DNA of 64,000 bases from Triticum aestivum (Eukaryota > Streptophyta > Magnoliopsida > Poales > Poaceae): assembly GCF_018294505.1 (NCBI RefSeq), contig NC_057807.1, positions 164,525,397-164,589,396 of the forward strand, given 5' to 3'. This document shows positions 56,236 to 64,000 of this stretch, piece by piece; the stretch's first letter is position 1; every line of letters begins with the position of its first letter. The notes under the pieces were generated by a model that was given only the letters and a program-made list of their open reading frames with translations, was not told the DNA's origin and did no database searches. The position numbers were made by a program, and so were the translations under genes.

Positions 56236-57033
56236 GGCGCGGTTGCCGGAACCTGTTCCGGCAACCACCTTTTGTACAAGTCTTGCCGATGTTGCATGTA
56301 ATCCTTCGTACAAGGCCGGGCGCAGACCCCGTGCATAAATAAAGCTCATGTGCTTCGCACATCTTGTCAATTTCATGCTTTCTGCTTTTTCGCATGTATT
56401 ATCTGACACTTTGTGCAGCACCAACCCCCGGTAAGCAATAACGAGCCGTAAGGCTCCATATCTTTATTTTCTCTTCTTTCTCTTTCTCAAAGGAAGGAAG
56501 GTTCCCTCGCCCACAAGTTTGCCGGGGGGGAAGGAGAAGATAATAGTGTAGACCAGGCGTCGTTCAAGAAAGTTTCGCCTTGCCGGGAAGCAAATAACAG
56601 AAAAGCTAAGTCGCCAAAGTTTGAGCAATCAGTTGTTAAATTTTTAAGTTATCTTCCTCGAACGACCGTACTTTGTATGGAAAACCTGTGCGCGGAGGAA
56701 CCAACTCGTAGCTAGTTGCGCCCTTACTTTGTTTCGAGTCCACTCAACAACTTAAGTGAGCTGCGACTAGTTGCGACAAGGTTTCTTGTCGGTAGCGGCA
56801 CCGCCAGCAGGCTGCTGACGTCCCATACTCAGCGCTCGCGGCTAAGGTGCCTGCACCGACAAGTTCCCTAAAAGCGTAGGGCAAAAACATACAAAGGAAG
56901 GAATCAAGTAAAGGAAATAACACAGCAATTGATATCCAAAATAGAGTTATATTACAAGATAGCTTGTCACAGCTCTAACAGAGTGTTCTCATGACATGAC
57001 CAACAGCGACAAGGAAAAGAGAAAATGGGCGGC
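56236..57033 (+). other. Spacer between pol and the antisense gene
   Basis: Mirror of 1-710 for most of its length. No conserved coding frame; the 3' end of the antisense gene begins at 57034. Confidence 0.7.
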
Positions 57034-60000
57034 CTAATCTACGCGATCGCCCTCAACCCTCTTGATCCCGCTCACCTTGTCCACAATGGGTGCGACAAGG
57101 GCCTTGAGCGCTTCTAGATCAGCATCCGGCGGCAAGGACCTGAGGACGTTGGTGAGGTTGAGGCCTGGGTTGCGGAAGGCCACCTTCACCAACACCTTCT
57201 GAAGAGCTCCCGCGCAGATCTTGCGCGACTTGTCGGCCAGCTGCTTTGGGATCCTCTCCCGGAGTCGCTGGAGGGCCGTCGCCACGCCTTTGAAGAACAG
57301 GCTGAGCTTGGCGCTGGGTTGGAGGCGCTCATCAGAGGAGTACCCAAGATCCTCCATCCCCAGCTGCGCCAGCTCCCCATCGATGGTTGCGGCAACATCC
57401 ACAAGACCCTCCGTCCAGTGTTCCACATTCTCCCTGAAGGTGTTCTAGGCGGTGGCAGCACTCGCCAGCAGCGCCTCGTCGGCCTTGATCTTCTTCGCCA
57501 AGGCCGCCTCCCGCTCCCTGGCACCGTCCAGCGTCTGGGTTAAGGTGGCCAGCTTCAGCTCGAGATCAGCGTTGGAGTCCTTGGCGGCGCTAAGCTCTTT
57601 GCTCCTCTCGGCAAGGAGACCCTGCAGCTCTCCATGAGCGGCGGCATCCTTCTCGCGCTCAAGCTTGAGCGCGGCAAGCTCCTCGCCGCTCGCCTAGAGG
57701 TCGGCCTCCAGCTGCGCCACTTTCGCCTCCAGCTCCTTCTTGGCGGCCTCGGCAGCTGCGGCGGCATCCTTTGCTTCCTTGAGAGCCCCGCCAACTGTTT
57801 GCTCCCACGCGGCAAGCTCCTCCTCGTAGCTATCAAGGTTAACCTTGCGCTACGCCAGCTCGCCTTCCTGCGCAAATAGCTTCTCGGCAGCTAGTCGTTG
57901 TTGCTCTTCAGCTTCCGCCTTCTCGAGGAGGAAGGCCTTCCGCTCCTCAGCGAGTTGCTCCCGCTCCTCTGCCAGGGACCGGAGAGCTTCCCGCCTCAGA
58001 CCCCGGAGCTCCTCCGCACGCTTCTCGATGTCCACTCCCGCCTTCGCGACAAGCGCTTCTCACGATTCCAGCTTGGCTTGTCAGGCACGGTAGAGCGACA
58101 ACAGCTTCCGTAGCAGCCGCTCCTTCTCAGGCTCGCCGCTGCTGCTGCTTGGCACGTCGACCAGCGTCAACCCAGTGGAGACGAGCACCTCTCCGTCCAG
58201 GATTTCTCCTTCGACCGGCGCCCTGGAGCTTGACGCCCAGGGGAGCTTGATGAAGATGCCATCGCCGGCTTTCAGATAGGCGCCGGGCTGGGGCTCTTCG
58301 GAGCCTGGCGCTGCGGCAGCGACGGAGGGATCGGCGGTCGGTGTAGCGCCTGGCGCTCCTACAGCCTCAGGGCCGTTAGTGCGATCGCCGGATCCCTCGC
58401 CAGCTTCTGCGGCGGCAGCTTTGGCAGCCTCTTCGCCGGCGGGATCATCAGCTCTGGCCCCTTCTTCGGTGGCGGTGGTGTCGTCGGTGTTGCCACGCGC
58501 GTTCTCCTCGCCGGCGACCTCGGTCTCCATTGGCTCCGTGGCAGAAGGATCTGGCGACCGGAGGAGGGAGAAAAGTCAAGCAAGTATTCAAAAAGAAGAT
58601 CAGAAGAAGAAGAACCCAAGGGAAGTTTTCAGGCAAGAGGGTTACCTGCACTAGGATCTGCGGTTGTGGTCTCAACCACCGGAGGGTCGCTGGTGCTGTT
58701 CCTTGCCGGAGAACTGTCTCTTGCCGGAGAATTCTCCCTTGCCGGAGAACGCTCCCTTGCTGGGGAATCCTCCCTTGGCGGCGTAGTCGAAGCAAATGGC
58801 ATTTCAGGGGCGACTTCCGGGCGCTCCTGGTGAAGCTGCTCTGCTCCTACACAACCCAACAATCAAAGATATCAGCAAATAAAGAGCACCCATGCGCGCC
58901 TAAAAGCAGGAAGTAAACCATATACTTACGCTGGGGGCTGCTTTGGGGAGTAGTTGCCGGGTCCGACAGGGTGGTCTCAGGCATGTCCCCCGTTGGCGCA
59001 ATGGGTTCATCCTCGATGACAATCATCGGGGCCTTGGCTCTCTTCGCCGCTCTCTGGGCCAGCGTCCTGAAAAGGAATGAGTTCAGAGCGAAGCAAATCA
59101 GATACAAGACAAAGCAGCAAAAATTGAAGAACTACAAGTACGGCAGAGGATCTTACTCTTCTTCTTCCTCGTCGGAGCTGAGCGCGGAGAGATCGAAGTC
59201 TGACTCGCCTCCGGTGCGACGAGGCGGAGGAGCAGTTCCCCTTGGCCGCTTGGCGGGGGCGGTGGCGGTGGTGCGAGAAGACCCCGGCCCTGCGGAGGCG
59301 CCTTCTTGGTGGAGCTTGGGGCTCCGCTTGCGGTGAGCTGGCTGAAGGTGGAGAAGAGGTGGAGCCGATCTTCAACAAGTCGCTCGCACCCTCAGCAGGC
59401 TCGCTCGACTCAGTTTCAGGCCAGACAAGCTCTTCTTCGCCGGCAAGCTCCTCTTGCTCGGCAAGGCTTGCCGCCTCTGCCGCCTCTGCCTCCTCCACGG
59501 TGAATCCAAACTGGCCTCCGACAGCGGCTGCTGCCGCCTCTTCCAGCCTGGTGGCGATGCGCTGCATCTCATCGTCAGTGGTGTCGCGGGTGAGGCTCTT
59601 CTGCTCATCGGGGCGAACTGCCACTTCCACCAGCCCGTCAAAGAACTCCTGCACGACGTCATCGGCAGGCTCTTGCCAAGTAGGGATGATTCCCTGCGAG
59701 TCGCACAGCGGCATCATTGCGCGGATGCGGTCAAGTGATGAGTTGTTGCACAGTGGAACGACGCTCCTCGGCAACCTGAACGCTCCGGGATGCTCATGAT
59801 CATGCTTGAACAGCTCCAAGAGCATTGCGTCCAGTTCCAAGACGGTAAAGTTGAAGTTGAGGCCCGGGCGCAGCCTCATGATATCCGCCGTGTTTTGGAA
59901 CTCCCAGGCGGGTCTCCTCCTCTCCTGCAGGGGGGCGATGCAGCGGCGGAGAAAATCTGCGCCAACAGCGCCTACAGTGAGCCCGGCAAGCCTAAGGCGT

Positions 60001-60661
60001 AGGATCCTGGTGACGGCAATCTTCAGCCTAGCGTCTTCCGGGGCCATGCTGCTCCAATCGTTGCCGCGCACTACAGGGGCTTGGCGCTGGGCGGTGAATG
60101 GCTGCGGATTCTCCTCGACAATCCAGCACCAATCTGCTCTCCACTCATCCCACTTGCTGCGGAGCTCTCCTTCCAGATAGGCTTCCTTCTTGCCGGTCCT
60201 CGAGATCCAGGCGATTCCGCCAGATAAGGGCTCTCCTCTCTCAACTCGAGGCATAAAGAAGTGGCGAAAAGGGCTACGTTTGGATGGACTCCGACAAAGT
60301 TTTCACAGAGATGTGCAAAAACTGCCATGGTCAGGCCGGCATTGGGGGTGAAGTCAAGGAGGTGGAACCCGTAGGTGTTCATGATGTCGCAGAAGAATTC
60401 AGAGAAAGGCGGGCAGAGCCCGCAGTACAAGAACAGCGCGAAGAAAGGGTATCCGTTCGGAGCCAGCTCCGAAGCGGCAGCTGAGAGTACCTTCGTGCGC
60501 AGATGCACTCGCGTCTGCGTCGACCAGAAGAGGTAGTAATACTCCCTCAGCTCCTTCGCGGCGAGCTGGGGAGGAAAGATTGCCCGCACCTTTCGCAGCG
60601 CTGCGAGCTGCTGCGCCTCGGCCGACTTCACACCCTTCCCCTTGTCGGCTTTCGGAGCCAT
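57034..60661 (-). pseudogene. Antisense four-exon gene of the Tat element (putative gypsy-type transposon protein)
   Basis: ATG 60661 (MAPKADKGKG) begins a gene opposite to the element. GT-AG introns fit at 59156-59067, 58929-58847 and 58645-58551, with exons 60661-59157, 59066-58930, 58846-58646 and 58550-57034 and phases that agree at all three junctions. Residues 1-200 resemble the Transposase_28 domain (SEFFCDIMNTYGFHLLDFTP, CENFVGVHPNVALF). Exon 3 has a DSPARERSPARENSPAR repeat. Exon 4 is acidic, then a long Ala/Glu/Lys/Leu coiled coil, ending in a small globular tail. Damage: a one-base loss near 60266, a frame change within 59220-59400, and stops at 58081-58083, 58060-58062, 57850-57852, 57694-57696 and 57445-57447. 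Function unknown. Confidence 0.8.
58690..58775 (-). repeat. Tandem 18-bp repeat in exon 3 of the Tat antisense gene
   Basis: About four units around TTCTCCGGCAAG encode a six-residue SPAR(E/D/N)-type repeat. The unit length preserves frame. Confidence 0.8.
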
Positions 60662-60815
60662 GGCGGAGGTGGTGGGGGAGATCGACGGTGTTGGTGGCGC
60701 TGGTGGCGATGGGGGGCGGAGCGCTGCTCTCTTTCGGCTTTGGGAAGAAGGGGGGAGCGGCGGAGATCTTGGAGTAGCAACCAGCGAGATGGGCAAACTA
60801 CCCCTGTTTCCTCTG

Positions 60816-60821
60816 CTTATA
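60816..60821 (-). promoter_or_regulatory. TATA box of the Tat antisense gene
   Basis: TATAAG on the minus strand (TTTATAAG context), 155 bp upstream of ATG 60661, next to a purine/pyrimidine-rich stretch. Confidence 0.5.
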
Positions 60822-61030
60822 AAGAGGGAGGGGGAGGACGTTACGCCTTTCCGAATAAAGAAACCACCCACGATCTCTCCCACGACACCGCATTCGACGC
60901 GTGTCGTTCAGGAGGGCGTGGTGAATACGGAGTAAGAAACGGCACAACCCAGGCCGCGCGTGCCCGTGCCCTGTTTTGGGCCTGGCCCAACAGCGCTCGG
61001 CACCGTGTGTGGCCCAGGCCCGGGGGCTCC

Positions 61031-61952
61031 TGTCGGTGTACTAGAGTAGGGGTACCCTAGTATCCCGAACTTGTGCACGGGCAGTCGCAGCACCCCGCGG
61101 CAAGGCTTGTCGTGCGACCGCCAAGGTCCTCCGTGGTTCCTTTGAAGCCGTTCAAGAACAAAGTATTCAAGCCAAGGAGACAAGGCCCCGTAAGAGGAGC
61201 TTGCCGGGAAGGCCACCCAAGGCATCTCAAGGAACTTGCCGCGTCGCGCCACGCGTCCCGGCAAGGCCCGGTGAGCGACAAGCTTCCGGGCGCGACAAGA
61301 CAACGACCGCGGCAAGGCACTTGCCGCGGCAAGCGACCACTCCGCACGCGCGCTCCAGCACATCCACCAACGTGTCGCCCTGGGGCCTTTCCAGGCGCGC
61401 GTGGCGAGAGGTCGTGCAGTCAGCGGTGCATGGTGGCAAGCGGCGCTGACAAGATTGCCATCGTGGCAAGCGGTGGCGCCCCTGACGGTCCCCTTTCTGC
61501 ACTGTTTGGGCGACGCAGACGGGCATTTAATGCCTTTGTCCCCTGCCGTCAGGGTTAGGTATGATACACTGTATGCACAGTGCAGGTAGTTGTACCAACC
61601 GCAACACTTCTCCATTTTTACCCTTGCATGCGTTGCCACCTGTCGGTGACCCCTTTGAGCATATAAAAGGAGGCCCATGCGCAACGTAGAGAGGGGTTCG
61701 AAGGGTTCGAAGCCAGAACACACCCACGCTCGCTCTCGAGCGTACTGTAGCAATCAGCGCTCTCGAGAAAGAACACAATATAAACAAACAAGCAGCAGTA
61801 GGAGTATTATCTCTTCGGAGAGCTCCGAAGCTGGGTAAACTGCTCGTGTGCTTCGCCTCGATCTGCTCTTCGTGCGATCTCCGCCCCCCGCCGAACCGAA
61901 AGGGGCTCGGTCCGCCTGTCCCATAGGTGTTCGTGGATCAGTTTCCCCGACA
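61031..61952 (+). repeat. 3' LTR of the plus Tat element
   Basis: 922 bp, preceded by GGCCCGGGGGCTCC as a weak polypurine tract and followed by TSD agcat. TATA box at 61660-61669. Confidence 0.96.
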
Positions 61953-61957
61953 AGCAT

Positions 61958-64000
61958 TTTGTCAAACACCTTGTGTGCATGGCCAGTTTTGGCATGGCTT
62001 TTAGTTAGCATTGTAAACTTGATCCACTGACCTAACCCCAATGTCCATTAACCTCCTTGCAAACTCTAGCCTAGTCCTGTTAATTGCCAGCCTCGCTCAA
62101 GCACTCTAGCCCACCCTGGCATTCTGTCGAGCATGTCGCGTGCGTGCTCTAGGCACGCCTAAAGCGCACATTTTGCACGCGCACGCGCAACCGAGCCGCC
62201 GCGTTCGCTACCCCGCGCCCTGGCCTTTGCTCGCCTGTAGAGCCACGCCCCGCCCTCGACCACTCACCAGAACACTCCAAGCCGCCCTGGCGCCCTATAG
62301 CGCCGCTGTCAGGGCCCTCTTGGCGGCACGCCGGTGTCCACAGTACACCTCTGCCATGGACGGCGCCGCCCGAGCCACAACTTCTTGCCAGCTGCCCTCG
62401 TGAGCAGGTCGTCCTTATCCGCAAGCCCGTCCGCTAGCACCGACCTTGCTCCGGCCATCGCCACGTCGCCCTGCCGCAACAGAAGTGGTCGGCCAGCGAT
62501 CTTATCCCCAGCAGCGGCAGAACCGACCTTCCCCGGCTATAAATGGCCCCAGACCTCGCTCGAGCATCCTCAGGCAAGCCATAGAGTGCACCCCCCACTC
62601 AAACTCTTCTGAAACCACCGTCTTCTCCGCCTCCGGCAACTTCATCTGTCGCTGTCCCTCGGCTAAATTTGCCGTAGCCGGAGCCCCCTTGCCCTCCCAG
62701 TGCCACCATCCTCTTCCCCTCAACCTTATGGAGCCACTCAGACCCTCAAGCGCGATCGGGAACCACCATAGCCAGAAGCCCCAAAACCTCCCGAGGCCAC
62801 CTCCGCCGTGGAGCTCGCCGTCGGCGACTCCCTCCGTCCCCACCTGCCTAGCAACCACCCGGAGGACCGCCCTGGACTGGCGGATCCATCCCCGCCATCG
62901 GAGCCTCGCGAGGAGCCGCCAATCGCCGGCGACGATCGCCAGAGTCCCGCCCCCGCTCGGGCAGAGGAAGAGGAGGGAGAGACGACTGGTCAAACCTGAC
63001 CAGTGGGCCCACTGGACCCACTGTCAGTGACCCACGCACCGTCCCCGCTGGAATAAGTGAAGACGTAAACCCACAGTACGCCTTCGACGTGTTTAGTTTT
63101 CGAAACGTTTTTCCTTTTTCTGTTTTATTTTAAAAACAGAATTTGACCAAAACTTTGACTGGCTATAACTTTTTAAATATAACTCCAAATGAGTTGATTC
63201 TTTTTCCTACCTCTCTCAAATTTTGTCTAGTTTATTTTCAGATTTATTTGAAAAAAAAATTAGACAAATTTTTTGTACTATTTTTGGAACTATGTATTAA
63301 TTCAAAAAATTTAAATAGGATTTTTGGAGAGAGAAGAAAACTTTCAGAAGTTTTGGAATCCACCCTGCCTCCCCACAACTTGAAGGCAAGCATTCTGAAC
63401 CCTGGCATAATTTTGTGTGTGTTATCTGACACGGTTACAATACCACCTCGACACAGAGTATCCGCTATTTTATGTGATGATATGTTCAAACTCATGAGTG
63501 CATTTTGATGATTTCATGCTATTGGAGTTTGATATGTTTGGGATAGTAGTCACCATCATATGCCTTTCATGCATACCGGAAGGAACCCGGGAAAGCCTCT
63601 GTCTTGGGTAGACACGGGCTTGTCTCTAGTCCTCCGTCGAGATGGTTGTGACCGGTACGGCATGATGAGGTATGTCGAGTGGTGATTCTGTTTGTTGGTT
63701 GAAGTATAAGTTGTTATGCTAATCATGCAAGGAATACTTGAACCTCCTGAGTCGACCGTAGATCGAGTCTTGTTCCAGTAACCCCCATACTTGTTTTGTA
63801 CTACCACTTGTCCCTGCCGTAGGTAGGGTATGGTTCAGTAAGTTGTCAACCCCTTACTAGCACACACCGTACACAGAGGTCATGGTAGAAGATATCGGCT
63901 GCATCCGGTAGGCATGCCACCTGGTCCGGGGGCATGGGTGTTTTTGGTTGTAGACGAGGGGGTAGCTCCCCTAGTTTGCGCACGTTATAAATTTGTGATC
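61958..64000 (+). repeat. 3' LTR of the LARD-like element, right part, cut by the window end
   Basis: Continues the LTR after the Tat insertion, matching 33152-34615 and then 42961-43538. It holds the unoccupied Sabrina site at 63419-63423. About 1.1 kb of the LTR is missing beyond the window. Confidence 0.93.
62537..62545 (+). promoter_or_regulatory. TATA box of the LARD-like 3' LTR
   Basis: CTATAAATG in the GC-rich block. The corresponding 5' LTR position reads CTACAAATG. Confidence 0.55.

Larger units (their letters stand above)
48908..61952 (+). mobile_element. Full-length Tat-lineage Ty3/gypsy element, plus strand
   Basis: LTRs 48908-49831 and 61031-61952 (TGTCGGTGTA...CCCCGACA), TSD agcat at 48903-48907 and 61953-61957. 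The empty site agcat is at 33147-33151 in the host's other LTR. The LTRs differ at about 20 sites by eye (about 2 percent), so it is the younger kind of insertion here. It carries gag, protease, RT, two RNase H domains, integrase and, on the opposite strand between pol and 3' LTR, a spliced gene. Many stops break gag and pol. Confidence 0.95.
31431..64000 (+). mobile_element. LARD-like LTR retrotransposon with very long LTRs and no gag/pol, right end outside window
   Basis: The 5' LTR (31431-44679, 4.05 kb after subtracting insertions) and the 3' LTR (48040 onward) both start TGTAACACCCCAAAAATTTAACC. A PBS for initiator tRNA-Met follows the 5' LTR, and a purine tract precedes the 3' LTR. The internal region is only 3.36 kb and has no gag, protease, RT or integrase. 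LTRs of about 4-4.5 kb with a 3.5-kb internal region match the known LARD plan. Unlike a plain LARD it contains three small ORFs with TATA boxes. The 3' LTR leaves the window at the point matching 43538. Three later elements are nested in its LTRs. Confidence 0.88.

Noticed and set aside
59007..59156. Continuation of a minus-strand frame through 59007 in the Tat antisense gene
   Set aside because: It reads through a consensus intron in the wrong frame. The spliced model gives an acidic-to-basic protein that continues in phase through two more introns.

Overview
The window is intergenic DNA from a large plant genome, almost certainly a Triticeae grass (wheat, barley, Aegilops or a relative). 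No host gene, tRNA, rRNA or CRISPR array was seen. Nearly every base belongs to nested LTR retrotransposons. Family names (Fatima-, Maximus- and Sabrina-like) are recalled from typical Triticeae LTR termini and are tentative. The structure does not depend on them: LTR pairs, primer-binding sites, target-site duplications (TSDs) and, in three cases, an empty site in the same host element's other LTR are read from the bases.

Layout: (1) 1-8058, minus strand: right part of a Tat-lineage Ty3/gypsy element (RT with two RNase H domains). It is inserted in the 5' LTR of (2), a Fatima-like gypsy element (8059-31284, plus strand) that has gag and protease but no RT or integrase, and carries a spliced gene on its opposite strand. 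(3) Inside the gag of (2) sits a 14.5-kb Sirevirus-type copia element, Maximus-like (10778-25286, TSD ttaat), with gag, a broken pol and a long extra 3' gene. (4) 31285-31430 is a 146-bp open-frame orphan between elements. (5) 31431 to beyond 64000 is a large element with LTRs of about 4.05 kb and a 3.36-kb internal region lacking gag and pol, resembling a LARD. Its 5' LTR holds an 844-bp foldback element with a 9-bp TSD (MULE-like) and a Sabrina-like gag-protease-only gypsy element (34616-42955, minus, TSD gtgtt). Its 3' LTR holds (6), a full-length second copy of the Tat element (48908-61952, plus, TSD agcat).

Working logic: the autonomous machinery is in the Tat copies and the copia element, all now broken mainly by stop codons that look like C-to-T changes. 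The Fatima-like, Sabrina-like and LARD-like elements lack polymerase genes and would depend on proteins supplied in trans. The Tat and Fatima-like elements share an antisense, intron-containing gene with its own TATA box. The LARD-like element instead carries three small TATA-preceded ORFs. Two of these are related to each other and have a segment that resembles, by eye only, a double-stranded-RNA-binding fold. The ORFs in this element and the antisense gene pair are the most interesting parts of the window.
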